Shown: positions 35,506 to 47,702 of the stretch, in pieces | Layout: each line of letters starts with the position of its first letter | Position numbering within the stretch: position 1 is the first letter of the stretch | Origin: Isoetes taiwanensis | Taxonomy: Eukaryota > Streptophyta > Lycopodiopsida > Isoetales > Isoetaceae | Length of the DNA: 64,000 nt | NCBI GenBank assembly: GCA_021234155.1 | Contig: JAJEKV010000022.1 | Location: 7,781,961 to 7,845,960 of the forward strand | Direction of reading: 5' to 3' | Program-made: the position numbers and the translations under genes | The notes under the pieces: generated by a model | Told to the model about the DNA's origin: nothing | Seen by the model: only the letters and a program-made list of their open reading frames with translations | The model's database searches: none

Positions 35506-36159
35506 AGGTGTGGCGATGGCAATTAGGAAGGCGGTAGGAAGGGCGCTAGGATGTAAGGGTGGTCTGGGCGAAACCCCAAGGCGCAAGGCGACCCGGAAGT
35601 CCGGCGGCTATGGCGGGCGGCGGAACAGGCGGCGGGAGAAAGAACAAGCGGAAAAAAAAGAAACCGTTTGACCTTTTTTTTTTAAAAAAAAATTCAAAAT
35701 TTTCTTGTTAAAAAGTTTTTTTTTAAATCACGTGAGAAAATTATTATCTGGCGTACATGTATGCGCAAAAAATATCTGGAAAGTGGCTGACCCGATTATC
35801 TGTGATTATCTCCGGACTCGGGGCGTCCAAAACCCATCGGGCCCGCCGTTGGGTTTGACCCCTTTGCTCGTTCCTCTGGTGCTAGTTAACGACCCTTTTG
35901 GGGTATTTCGGGTACGCCGGATCTGTTGGAGCCATTTTCGCCTTCATTCGAGCTACCCATACACAGTTATGGCCCATCTAAACTTGGTCCTCCAGTCGCC
36001 CTAAACTTCCTAAAAAACTTACAATTTATTACATCAACCTAGCACAAAACCAAACATCGAAGAGTTAACTAGTCCAACTACCTTAAACTCCCTCCTAACT
36101 ACGGAGCTAACGAGTTAGAAGTTTGGTCAGTGCTATGATTTCGGACAGCCGAAATCACG

Positions 36160-36171
36160 GCTCTGATACCA
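36160..36171 (-). promoter_or_regulatory. Primer-binding site (initiator tRNA-Met) of the chromovirus
   Basis: The minus strand reads TGGTATCAGAGC, the standard site complementary to plant initiator tRNA-Met, one base from the LTR end TGTGACG. Confidence 0.92.
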
Positions 36172-36172
36172 C

Positions 36173-37765
36173 TGTGACGCTCCGTGAACATATCTGACCT
36201 TTCGGTATACATGAGGGGACTTCCTCCTCCCATGGCAACCATCTCGCCATGGCGGGGCCCTCCGTCTAACTTTCGGGCCATCTATGGAAAGATCTTTGGA
36301 GTGAAGGACACGGAGGGTCATTCGACCCACGCCGATGGGCCTCCTATGTATGAGCGTGAATACAAGGTTAGCATCTGACATAGTATTATCCACAAATACC
36401 ACCACGAAGGGTGGCACATCCATCAGCCCGACAATAAGCAGAGAAGATATATTTAATACTAGAAAACACCCCAAACCCATGGTTCTACCCGGCTCGGACT
36501 CGGTGAGGATCGCCGGCGGCTAGGTCTCAAGGGATCGTGGGGGCAGGAGTCTTGGCATGGCGTTGGGCGGCATAGAACATCGGCTAGGGTTGTCCACTCC
36601 ATCGCCCCTCTGTCCACACTTTGCGGATGAGTCGAATCATGCTATGGCATCACTATAGCCTTCGGGGACCCTGGACCCAAGGTATCACCCGCCGAGCCTA
36701 CTCGGGTTTCATGAAGACACGGTGGATGAGGCAGTCGGGGAAGTGTCCCCTTCGGGATCCACCAGCGGTTCCATGGGTGAGCTAGAGAATCGTGCCACAT
36801 CCGCGACCCAGCATCCGTGCAGACCTACTCCACTAACTTTATCTTCAAAGTATAGGATGCCCCATATGGGTCACACCTCTGCACCCAGGGAGTGTCAGAC
36901 CCATACCCGGCCCTCTACGTGACCGGCTATCAGGCCTAGCCTGTAGGAGTCTCAGGAGCCTTGTATGTTCGTGCAAGACCCCACCCCCACTTCACCAATG
37001 CGTCGCTTCTCTGGTGCTAAGCAATTCCATAGCATCCACGACTCGGTGGTCTCTTGTACACAGGCCGCAACTAATGGGAATAATATAGGGCTCTATCTAG
37101 GAGCATACTACAATACATGGGCTCAGAGGTCTCTACCCCCCATTTAATCCCTGCTTTACGGAAGCGGACAGAGATACTTTCATAGATTCATCCATTCTTA
37201 CTTAACAAAGCATAATCCATAATTGAAATATAATCCTAAATATCAAAGAAGGGTTAATCCTAACAAAGATAACCAGAGAAGACTAACTGAGGCACTATCC
37301 TAGAAGCTCAAGCTAAACTACCCACTAACCCGAGTTTCTGCTAGAACCGTTATCATGGGGCACCTCCATCTTTCAGCAACTTGGGTGTTCAGCAACAGCT
37401 TCAGCAACTTGGGTGTTCAGCAACAGCTTCAGCAACTTGGGCGCTCAGCTGCTCCTCCTCCTGGCTCAATTTTGGGGTCAAATAGGATAGGGGTCCAATT
37501 TGATGCCCCAGGTTAGCATTTCCCTGCTGGCCAATCGAATTTGGCCAAGTGGCACTTTCCTAATTAATCTATTATCCTAATTAAGTCAATTAGATATTAT
37601 TTCCTTAATCATAGGTAATTAACCTTTAATAATTAATTTAGCATAGCTAAATTAATCCCTTTTAGGTCAACCCCCTAGGTTAGGATACCCCGTGGTGGCG
37701 TATCTTTACTGCGTGACGTGTCAGTATATTTATATGTATACCGTATAAATACTTGGAACGTCACA
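36173..37765 (-). repeat. 5' LTR of the chromovirus, full length
   Basis: Bounded by TGTGACG at 36173 and CGTCACA at 37765, a perfect 7-bp inverted end. It has about 580 bp (36482-37066) missing from the other LTR and an extra 30-bp tandem unit near 37374-37440 (CAGCAACTTGGGTGTTCAGC). A minus-strand TATAAATA lies near 37727-37734. Its last 1.4 kb recurs at 61.1-62.5 kb in an indel-rich copy. Confidence 0.92.
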
Positions 37766-38200
37766 GCAAGCCCTCTGATCTGTGGAACTCATTGATCTTC
37801 ATAGGGCTTTTTCCTCACAATTCTTTCCAACCAGAAGGTTCCTTTGTCCCGGGATGTGAAGACTTTGAAAATCAGATAATTGATTCCTGGCTAGAGGAGT
37901 TTCTTGGATCCAAGAATATTGAAGCAACAGCCACCATTAGAGCATACAATGATCAATTCGAGTCCAAAATTTCCATCAAGCTGTACTCAGAAATTGAATT
38001 AGGAGATTTTTTGGAAAATTAAGGAGAATTTCTTTATCAAATTCGGCAATCCTGGCTTTGTAGAGTTATCCTCACTTTCTTGCTGATAGATAGGTTCTTG
38101 TCTCTCCATTGCCATAAATCTTCTTGCATTCACCCCTTCTTTTTCCCGAGTTTCCCTCTGTTCTTTTTATCCTTTGTTGTTTTCTCCTGCTCCCGCTCAT

Positions 38201-40688
38201 ATGGAAAATAAAAATTATTTTAGCCCTAAATTTTTGCCATTTCTTACTCTTTCTCTGCTTTGTCACCTGGAGATCGATCTGAGGTCCTCAAAATGTTAAG
38301 CTCTTTCCATAACAATCCGGAAGAAATTATTCTTTTTGGAAATTTCTCTAATCTTGCAGATCAAAATCAGGTCATGGATCCCAAAACTTTCACAACTCCT
38401 GTCTGGGATAATTTTACCAAGGATCCTGATATGTGGGGCCGAGTACCTGTTCTTGATCCAGCTGCCCAAGTGCCTTTACCTTATGGGGTCCCGAAACCAA
38501 CAGCTGAGATCTTGCCAGATGACCATTATGATGCTGCCTTGAAGGAGCTCCGTCCAATTGAAGGGAGCAAGCAAAAAATCTACCATGGTATTTCTCTTGA
38601 TTTACCTTCTGTTCATTCAAAAATTGCTTCTCTTAGGGACACAGCTGTTCTCATTAAGGTCTCTAGGTCTGGCATTCAACTAGACAAGCTTTGGTCTTTC
38701 TGCCTAAATCTCCAGAAAGGGGTCCTTATAAATGCCATGTACTGGTTATCCTATCCCTACATCATGGTTGAATGTGGTAATCAGAGAACTGCAAATTATC
38801 TCCTTAAGATTGGTTCCCAGAGCTATGAGTCATATCAACTCTCATTTCTAAAATGGGATCCTAAACTTAATTCTGAGGGTATAGATAATTTGTGTGTGGC
38901 CTCCACTACTCTGCAAGGCTTAAATCCTATTTATTGGACTGAAGATTGGACATTATATCTGCACAGAATTTTCTCCCTCGAGATCCCTAAGAGCCTTCAT
39001 TCAGCTAGATCTCTCCAAAACTATTCCTACATCCATTCTCTTCTCTGATGCCTTTGGCCAATCCACCTGCCTATCTCTGAGATGGTCAGGATTACCTCCA
39101 CATTGCCAGAATTGTTTGAAAAGGCATTTTTGGTACACTAATTGTCCTCAAAAGGAATCAGATGTGGGCGGAGATGTGCTCGATCCAAAGAACTGTGCTC
39201 CAAACATCTACAATGACCATGTGCAAAGGGTCAATGAAATTCAGGTCCAAGAGAAGTCAGTCAATAGATCAATCAACTCGTGCTTGACTTATCAAGAAAA
39301 GGACCAAAGTCAAAAATTTCAATGGAATAAAGTAAATGGCAGTACAAAGAGAATCATAAATCAACAAATGAAAAGATTGGAAAAGTCACCTCAACAACCA
39401 TTCAGCAAGTGCAAAGGTCAATTCTCCAAAGGATTTCAGGATTCAGGGGTCAAAGTCCTTCTCAATCATGAGAATGCCAAAGATAAGGGCAAAGCACCAA
39501 TTCAACAAAATGAATTGCAGACTGAGAAGCTCCATGGTTTGTTAAAACAGGTCATGGATGGAACTAAAGAGAATAGCATGCTCCAGCCACAAAGGTCAGC
39601 TGATCATTGTGGCCTTTCAAAAGATAAGAGTGTTCCTTTAATTATTAAAAGTCATACCTCTCAGCAACCAGCCATTCTTAAAGGCATAAAAATATGATCA
39701 AGTTCTAGCAGGGAATTCAGGAAAGGGTAAATATTATGAGCTAAGCATACCTACCTCGACAAAAAATATTGACTTGGGAAAGGTATCTACAAAATTGACT
39801 ACTGTCAAAGACAATGTTCCTCTTAGCAACTCAAATTGTATCTCCAGAGCTATTATTCCAGATCCTTCTACACCAGCAAATCAAGCAAATCAAGAAAACA
39901 TTGATAATGACTCTGGTTTATTAGCTCCTCTCACAATCCAGGAGCCTACTCAAGTTGAGCCTACTCATGAAGATCACTCTGACAACATGGTGGATAAAAT
40001 TGACTACTCAAATCAATTTCAGGTACTTGCTAGTTTAAATGTAGAACAAGAGTTGGATTTATTACTGGGCAATAATTCCAGCCCCCACACTATGGACATT
40101 CCCTCCACTACTACAGAATTCTGCCCCTCACTCCATTCAAACCATCCTAACCCTTTAATTGATTTCAATGTAATGCCTTGTCAATCCCCAACTGTTACTT
40201 CCCCAGTCTCCAAGGAAATTGAAGCACAACTTGCCTCCTTGCAAGAGGGTCTGGTCAATGATTCTGGGCATCTGGCAGTTGTTGGGACTTCAGATATGGT
40301 ACAAGTGGTGGTTGAAGCTCCAGAGCAGGGGCTGTTGGCAGATGAGCATGGAATTGCAGATGTCAGACCTGAATGTATTCTTCCTCATGACTCGAGTACT
40401 CCTCCTAGTTGCAGAAAAGATGGCATATGCAAAAGGCAAGTTCCCCTTTCTGATAATACTAATTTGGATGTTATTAAAGATAATGCTTTTAACCTATTTG
40501 AATTCATACCTGGTGGTTGTTCTGACAGTGAGTTTGATAGTGAAAAAGAAAATTGGGGTAAGGAATCCTTTTTAGCTGATACTTCTTTGACTACAAATGC
40601 TAGGAATAAATCCAAGTCAAAAGTGAAAAAAGGTCTTGCCAAGTCTGATATCTCTTCTTATCTTCATAAAACTCCTGCTGGGGAGTAA
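38201..40688 (+). pseudogene. L1 ORF1 (nucleic-acid-binding protein), frame-broken
   Basis: ORF1 of plant L1 elements binds element RNA. The likely start is ATG 38201 (MENKNYFSPKFL). The main block at 38260-39048 has KLWSFCLNLQKGVLINAMYW and YIMVECGNQRTANYLLKIGS, in the position of the DUF4283-like region. The frame then shifts, and a zinc knuckle CQNCLKRHFWYTNC follows at about 39100-39145. A lysine-rich segment to 39697 and an acidic/Ser-rich tail (39774-40688) ending in NKSKSKVKKGLAKSD are in a third frame. Three frame breaks, near 38255, 39050 and 39690, separate the parts. ORF2 starts 64 bp after the stop. Confidence 0.75.
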
Positions 40689-40751
40689 AAGGAATAAGAG
40701 ACATAGATAACTCTTTCAGGTCCTTTCCATCTGTCATCTCTTACCTTTCTT

Positions 40752-43700
40752 ATGAAGATATTGACATGGAATGTTAGGGGGATAAAAGGTCCCATCAAGA
40801 GAAGAAGAGTTATTTCACAACTTAGACATTATAAGGCTGACCTCATTCTACTTCAAGAAACCAAGCTCCCTAAATTTGAGAGCTCTAGCCTGGCTGATTG
40901 GATTTTCCCTGGAGTTTCCTCAATTTGGATAGAATCTTCTGGTACTATCATGATTTGGAAGACTATGACTCAAGCCTACTTTTATAATAGTCCCTCTAAA
41001 TGCTGGCAGGCTGTAGTTTTCTCATTCAACAATTCTTCTTTTGGAGTTCTCAACATCTATGCTCCAACATCTCCTAAAGATAGAGAACTTTTATGGCCAG
41101 AAATTAATCATTGGATTTCTTCTCAAGCTGCCATTGATTGGATTGTAGCAGGAGATTTTAATAACACTCCTAATTGGGACATGAAATTAGGGAACAAAAT
41201 AAACATGTCTGTCGCTGAGAGAGTTAACTGGGATTCTCTGATCTCTGACTCTAATATGATTCATGTTCCTTCTTCTACTGCCACCTACACTTGGTCAAAC
41301 AAGCAAAAAAACTCAAATAGTGTTTATTGTGCTCTAGACAGATTTTATGTTTCAAATTCATCCAATTCCTTTTGGGACAACTGCTATGTAGTCAGTGATG
41401 AATCTATATCTATCTCGGATCACCAGCCTCAATTCCTTCACACTAAACATCTTCTGAATCTCCCAAGAGAGGGCAATATTCCTTTTAAACTAAATTGCTC
41501 CCTTCTTCAGAATGAAAAATTCTGTCAAAGTTCAAAAATTTTTATCTCTCTATGCAACAAAGGCTTGATGCCAGTCCCAATGGCCATCATTCTATGAAAG
41601 CTTTCTATATCAAGATACAACAAGTCAAAACTTGGATCAAGAACTGGTCTCAGGCAATCTTCAAAGAGAAAACTAGACAGAAAGATTGCTACCTTGAGCA
41701 AATGAGGCAAATTAGAGCTCTGCTGCATTCTCATCCTTACGACATTAATCTGCAAGTTGGGGAAGAAGTCTTAGAAAAGAAAATTAAATCAATTGAGGAA
41801 ACCGAGGCCAAGAGTTATGCAATCAAATGCAAGATTAAATTCAATAAGGAAATGGATTTAGATAGTTCAAAATTTTTCTTCAGAACTGCTAGAAACAGGC
41901 TGCTTAATAATTCCATCACTCAAGTTTCATCTGATAATGGTTCATCTATTGATGCTCCCAAAGATATCAAGTTTTTTTTTCCAAGAGAAATATGCTTCCC
42001 TTTTCAGTAAGTGCACTGATACCATGAATAACTCGACCTCAAATAAGGATGAATTCATATCCCTGATGGACCAAATTATGCCAAACTCTGTTTGCTTGAT
42101 GGAAGATTCGATTGCATCTGCTCCTACTGAACAGGAAATTTACAATGTTATCCTAAGTTTTAGCAAAGGGAAATCTCCAGGACCAGATGGGATCCCTCCA
42201 GAATTCTACTTACAATTTTGGGATATTCTTAAGGATGATATCATTAAATTAGTACATGACTTTTGGAGATCTGAGCATCTTCACTCCTCAATTTCAGCTG
42301 GTTTTCTCACCCATGTTCCTAAGGTGGATAGGCCTTTATCCTTCCCTAATTGGAGGCCAATCTCTTTGACCAACTCCACCTACAAAATCTGTGCCAAACT
42401 TATTGCCAACAGGATCAAGCCTTTTCTTCAAGATAAAATCAATATTAAGCAGTCTGCTTTCTTGCCCAATAGATTTATCTTGGATAACTACATTGTGGCC
42501 ATGGAGGGATTACATTGGAATAGGTTGTCTAGTCAAAACAATGTGCTTTTAAAGCTAGACTTTAAAAGAGCCTTTGATTCTGTCAATTGGGATTTTTCTG
42601 AAATTTGCATTGGAAAAACTTGGTTTCAACCCTAAGATTATATCTCTGATTTTGGGATTAAATTCAATGGCAAATTCAGCTGTCTTAATTAATGGTTCCC
42701 CTACAAAATTATTTCAATTAGCTCGTGGAGTTAGGCAGGGTTGCCCTCTTGCCCCCTACCTTTTTCTAGTTGTTGCTGAGATGCTAACTAAGGCTGTGGA
42801 TTTCCATCAGAATTGTGGTAATCTGCAAGGTCTAAATCTACCTGATAATAATGGATCTCTTATCTTATCTCAGTATGCAGATGACACCTTTGCCTTCCTC
42901 GACTCCAATCCCAATAATATTGCCAAGTTCTTTAACATTATTGAACTTTTCTCTTCGAAGGCCAGCCCGACCCTGAGGGGGACATCGCGCGAGGAGGCGT
43001 GGGAGCAGTACTTGCGGCGACTCTATGACCCCCGGGGGCAGCGTGCGCCCATACCCCGCGGGATGGCCCCCATTGGTTTCGTGGAGGAGGATGTTGAGGA
43101 GGGCACGCCTTGGTGGCTAATGGGAAGGCGGTGACCACCGATGGTATGCGAGGCGAGTTACTCAAATGGGCGGGAGGCGGTAGCTTGTCTTGCGGTCCTC
43201 ACTACCTGTTTCGAGAGCATTGCGGGAAGGTCTCCCGACAATGGACCACAAGCGGGGTTGTTCCCATTCACAAAAGGCGACCCACCTTTGTTGACCAATT
43301 ACCGGACGATCATGGTTAGCTTCGGTATTTGCCAAAGTTGGTGGGCATTCTCGGCGGCGGTTGACCCGGCCCAGGCGGCGGCGGGATGTCGCGAGCCCTC
43401 ACCGTAGGCGGGCTTTAGACCACGCCACTCAGCGATTGACCATATCTTTACTGCGGGCGATTGAAGGCGGCCAGGAATCATCGGCGGGACTTGTATTGCT
43501 TTGTGGACTTAGCGAAGGCTTTTGTCACGGTTCCGGGGAAAAGGCGTAGGCTAAACTGCGTCAGCTGGGGCTCCGTTGCACGTGCGAGAATGCCATATCA
43601 CGGGTTGTATGAGAGTTGTTTTGGCGGGATGCGCCCCGCCGGGCCAAGCATTCACCCGGTAGTATCGGGGTCGGCGGGGTTGCCCCCTCTCACCAACACT

Positions 43701-46700
43701 TTTGGCCTCTACATTGTCGGTTAGAGCCCGGCTTCACGAGCATGGGGGGATGGCATAGAACTTTTGCACCAGGTCATTCGCCCGGCTCATCTATCTGCGG
43801 GGCGATGTTGGCTGCTGGGCCCATACCGAAGCTATGTAGTCTCACTTGGATGCCCTAGACACATTTTGTGGGGCTCTGGACATCTTGGCGTGAATCGGCC
43901 AAGACGGGGTGGTTCTCATATCCTCTTCCGCGTCACTCCATGCCTCCTACACTCACATATCGGGGGGCGACCACTGTGGGCGTCCGCCCACCTACAAGTA
44001 TCTAGGGGTGGAGTTCCCCTCCTCGCTCTGGCTGGGGGGCGTCTATCAAGCTTCTTGGTGACATTGGCTGAGGCGCTTTATGCCCAACAGTCACCGAGGC
44101 GAGCTCTATGATTGGGGCCATATCTGTTCAGGAGGGCAGTGAGCTGTCCATACATGCGGGTCGAGGTTTGGGGCGGTCGTTTCTTTGGCGACATGGAATG
44201 ACTTGGAAGGCGGTCTGCGAAGGCATTTTGCGCGGGCGCGGGGTGAAACCGGTTCCCTATCGGTGCTGCGGGAAAATGGATTCTTGCGGCTTCATTGGCG
44301 CCCTTGATAGACACATCGTCTATTTTGAAAGTGGTTACTATGGGTGATGCTTTCGGCTCCCTTTTGGCTTGCTTGTGGCAATGAGTCGCGGCGGCTTAAA
44401 GGCCTGTTGGAGGGATAAGAGATCGATTGGTTATAAGATGGAGCGTCACGAGAACGCGAGATCGTCTGGTGGACCGCGGTGACCCGTCGTGGCGACTGTG
44501 GGAGTACCTAGGCAGCTTGTTTCCTTGGCAAGCTCACGGGACCCGGCTCTCGGCAGGTCAAAGCGGCCCATTACAAGGAGCACATCAACCCGTGTTAGCG
44601 GGGCTCTGCAGCTCCCCTGCGTTCCGGTGCCCACGAAAAGCGCGGGACTCATTGCCTCCGATACGCGCGAGGTGCCCACCATCGCCGCGCTCGAGGCAGG
44701 CGGGGTGGATTGGGGAGCCCGCCGGGCCGGGCTCTGTCGGTCTTTGTCAAGCGGGTGCCATTGAGGATGAGTCTCACACTTTCGAGTTGCCGGTGTTCGG
44801 TCGGTCCGGGCGGATATGCTCCCTTAAATGCGGCGGACTTGCCCTTACATTTTTGCTGATGAACACACCGTCGATGCGTGCCACGGGGTGCGTTACATTT
44901 AGGAGTCTCTTGGACTGCGAGGTCACCTTTGCCCCCTTTGGCTGCTTTCGGTGATTAGGCAACGCTGCGGTGCGATTGCATGTATGTATATATTTGGGTG
45001 TTTACGCATTTTGTATGTTAGTTTGTCGTCGGTGATTGCTGCCCGCGGTTTTCCCTCGAAAACCCCCGGTGAGGGGTTTTTAATCCGGGCGATTACTAAA
45101 GCTTCTTTGCATTTTGTATTGGGTCCCATAGACCGATTGGTCTCCGTGGACGATAAAAGTACCTTCCTTCCTTCCTTCCTTCCTTCTGCAGCCTCTGGTA
45201 TTTATTTAAATATTGCCAAAAGTGTTATTGTTGGTGACTCTGCTGAAAATTCCATCTGTGGCATTAAGGTTCTGAATACTCTTCAAGCTTCTAAACTGCT
45301 GGGGATGCCATTATCCTTGAATCCTAACATCAAGGGGCTCTGGGATCAATTCTTCAAAAGATCAAGAGAAAGTTAAGCTCCTTTAGAAATTCTTTATCTA
45401 TGGCTGGTAGAACTCTTATTGCAAACTCGGTCCATCTCACATCTATTTCTCTTCAGCTCTAGTGGCTCCTAAATCAACTTACAAGGAGTTGGAGAAATCT
45501 ATCCGAAATTTCATTTGGGGAGGCTCTCATTCAGTTAATTGGGATACTGTCACCAGATCCAAGTCTAATGGTGGTTTAGGATGTAAAAATCTATATCTAC
45601 AAGCTTGTGCCCTAGCAGGTAAATACATCTGGAGAGCTCTAACTGGCAGCAACTCTATGGCATCAATCTTCATTACATATTGGATCAAGAGGTCATATCT
45701 GGATGGCCACCCAACTGTGCAACATTGTTTACCTGATTCAGCCCTCAATATCCTGCATCCTGGCAAAAATACCTCCCCTTTAATGCAAAACATGCTCAAG
45801 GCTTGGAATTTGGTGCAAGGTTGTTTTGATTCAACTGACATTGCTGACCTTCATATGCACTCTTCTCTTTTCTGGTCCCCTCCATTTAAGGATTATGCTG
45901 ATAATATCCCTGCTCTCAGACATCCAAAGATTTATAGGAAATGGTCCTCTCATGGTATATCTCAAATAAAGGATTTATATATGAATAATCATATCATTAC
46001 TTGGACCAATTTTAGAAGGATTATTCATGGTACTACCAGTGACAAAGCATTGTTTCTTCACTTCAAGAGCATCTTATCTCAAGCTAACAATTTTATTGGC
46101 AATGATTGTAGGGCTATTCTTAAAATTAATGGACATAGCAAATATAAAGTTAGTGCTGTCTATGCCATTCTCAATCACAGAGAAACTTCAGCCAAAGCTA
46201 AGCTTGGTCTATTACTGAAGATGAATGTAAAATTCTTTATAGAAATATCTGGTGCTCTTATTGTCCCCCTAAAGTTAATTTCTTTATTTGGTTGATTGCA
46301 CAGAAAAGTTTGCTAATCTAGTCTCCGTTTCTAGAGAATTGCTACTGTGATCCCATCTTGCCAATCTAATTGCTCTGATAATGAAACTTTGCAGCATATC
46401 TTTGACTGTCCTAAAATTGCTGAATTCTGGACATGGTTCTATTGCAAATTTAATGATCAATTCCCTGCTCGACACCATGGAGACTTGCTTAAGATTATCC
46501 AAAATAATGATGCTTTCCTAAATACCATTGTCTTCACTGCACTTTGGAATATCTGGAAGGCTAGAAATAGAATAGTGCATGGCAAGAAAAATGTCTCTGT
46601 TTTCTGGATTAAAATGAACTTTCAACTGGACTTAGAAAGTTATGTGACTGCTCACAAAAATAAAAATGGTGACAACTATGACAGAAAATGGGACTCTATT

Positions 46701-46787
46701 GGTTACTTCTCAGGTTTTTTCAATTTCTTCACTTCATATCTCCATGTCATCAATTCTAATGCTCCTTTTTCTGATGGATCCTGCTAG
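40752..46787 (+). pseudogene. L1 ORF2: endonuclease, reverse transcriptase, zinc-finger tail; interrupted
   Basis: The start ATG 40752 opens the APE-like endonuclease with TWNVRGIKG, LQETKL, NIYAPTS, AGDFNN, LDRFYVSN and SISDHQP. RT follows from about 42170: KGKSPGPDGIPPEFY, QSAFLPNRF, KLDFKRAFDSVNW, GVRQGCPLAPYLF and YADD at 42874-42885. RT is then cut at 42959 by an RTE-like LINE and resumes at 45187 with ASGIYLNIAKS. The C-terminal zf-RVT knuckle is CSDNETLQHIFDCP near 46370-46410. Frame breaks lie near 41540, 42000, 42600, 45375, 45460 and 46290. The stop is at 46787. EN and RT catalytic motifs are all present, so decay is mostly by indels. Confidence 0.85.
42960..45186 (+). mobile_element. 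5'-truncated RTE-like non-LTR retrotransposon inside L1 ORF2
   Basis: A GC-richer segment splits the L1 RT between FSSKAS and SGIYLN. It encodes scattered non-LTR RT pieces on the plus strand: VPIHK.GDP followed by NYRTIMV near 43260-43320, HRRDLYCFVDLAKAF near 43470-43520, MPYHGLYESCFG near 43590, and a C-terminal Cys/His stretch with EDESHTFE near 44770. The 3' end is (CCTT)n, about 45162-45181, instead of poly(A), as in RTE-type elements. No endonuclease is present, so it is 5' truncated. Frame changes are very frequent. Confidence 0.7.
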
Positions 46788-47272
46788 AATATTTGGAGTT
46801 TCTGAAAGGAGAAGGCAAGAACAAGTTTGACACCATGCTCACATATCAGGAAGCTTTACTATACTGCAACAGTTCAGGGCCATCAAATATTGTACCACCA
46901 GGGCCAAATGCAACATCGGATGAGATTAAACTGTACAATGTGAGAATCAATAGCAATGAGTCATCATGGGCCAGAATCTACTGTAGGGAGGTTATACAGG
47001 TGTATTGCATGTACAGTTTTCTGTTCATGTACCATTATTCACTGACAGATAGGCAGCTGAGTTGATACAAGGAATTGTACTACTCACACAAGATGATGGC
47101 AGATCTCTATGGCACACTACTACTTCTGATGAGTAAGCAAGATATCCACCAGCTGTTGATGGAGAATGGATCTGAATTCAATAGCTACAAGTTTGGGACA
47201 GACTCGGGCTTCTATTGGGTCTACAATGCAATATTTGACCAACTCATGCAATCCCCTCCACCTCAACCATAA
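46787..47272 (+). pseudogene. Orphan last two exons of an unrecognised gene
   Basis: Exon one (to about 46999) reads EYLEFLKGEGKNKFDTML through VPPGPNATSDEIKLYNVRI to YCREVIQ. A GTGTAT donor and TACAAG acceptor join it in phase to exon two (47070-47272): ELYYSHKMMADLYGTLLLL, then SGFYWVYNAIFDQLMQ and a stop. The clean phase and lack of stops suggest real coding sequence. The upstream part is missing: exon one starts exactly at the right-hand GAATATTTGG copy beside the L1. I do not recognise the family. It may belong to the same DNA transposon as the 21-bp arrays. Confidence 0.45.
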
Positions 47273-47702
47273 TTACCTACCACTCTTCATTGGCCTTATC
47301 TACATCATACTTCCATCCTATACTTGCTACTGTTCAGTAATTAATCCTTCTCTTGTCTAACATTTTGCTCAAGCATCTGGAAAGTATTTTTGTCATTGCA
47401 GGTTTTGAGTTTATTTGTTCATAGCCCGATCTTTGCATTCAGGTTCACATTTTAGCTCCTTCAATTGGGGCATGGCAGAGTCAATTCCATTTCCTTATGC
47501 TATATCTTGTTACTTCTAGAAGAGTTCTATTTGGCTCTTTCAAACAACACTATACTGCTTCTTCATTATGTACTTAATTATGTATTTGTTGCTGTTATAA
47601 TGTAGCTAATGAGAAAACTTCTCTCATTAGTAACATTTATGTATGACTTTTATTAATTAATGGAAAAAAATCACTCTTACCTTCAAAAAACCAAAGGCGG
47701 CG
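47273..47702. other. 3' flank of the orphan exons
   Basis: Non-coding and AT-rich. It includes a stem-loop TAATGAGA-AAACTTC-TCTCATTA at about 47609-47630, then A-rich runs before array 3. Confidence 0.4.

Larger units (their letters stand above)
26518..37765 (-). mobile_element. Chromovirus (Ty3/gypsy with chromodomain), 11.2 kb, with both LTRs
   Basis: Minus-strand order: 5' LTR (36173-37765), initiator-Met primer site, a long leader with extra ORFs, gag, protease, RT, RNase H, integrase, chromodomain, polypurine tract, 3' LTR (26518-27531). It is flanked by GCAAGC at 26512-26517 and 37766-37771. The integrase C-terminal chromodomain places it among chromoviruses, whose chromodomain directs insertion into chromatin (family knowledge). 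Pol has a C-run frameshift near 30956, TAG in integrase at about 29053, a frame break near 28465 and TAA near 28420, so it is inactive as written. LTR parts that align differ by only a few bases, which suggests recent insertion. Confidence 0.9.
26448..38022 (+). pseudogene. Small ORF upstream of L1 ORF1, interrupted by the chromovirus
   Basis: The left part (26448-26517) begins MDTQIFAILKQEHMLTCGFL; the right part starts after the chromovirus at 37772 with PSDLWNSLIFIGLF and ends ...GDFLEN at 38022. Omitting the chromovirus and one copy of the 6-bp target duplication leaves a single open frame of roughly 110 codons. That supports both the element boundaries and the reality of this ORF. No domain recognised. 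It ends about 180 bp before the ORF1 start. The indel-rich copy at 62.5-62.75 kb covers its second half. Confidence 0.55.
26239..46786 (+). mobile_element. L1-type LINE, full length but split by two nested elements
   Basis: L1 segments are 26239-26511, 37772-42959 and 45187-46786. They hold a 5' UTR, a small upstream ORF, ORF1 with a CCHC knuckle and ORF2 with endonuclease, RT and a zinc-knuckle tail. The 10-mer GAATATTTGG lies immediately before (26229-26238) and after (46787-46796) and may be the target duplication. No poly(A) tail precedes the right copy, which weakens that. The left flank is 21-bp array 2 and the right flank begins a host or transposon exon in frame with GAA TAT TTG G. 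A chromovirus and an RTE-like LINE are inserted in it. Confidence 0.7.

Noticed and set aside
46781-46800. L1 3' end defined solely by the GAATATTTGG match
   Set aside because: Kept as a candidate only, because no poly(A) tail or 3' UTR lies between the ORF2 stop and the repeat.
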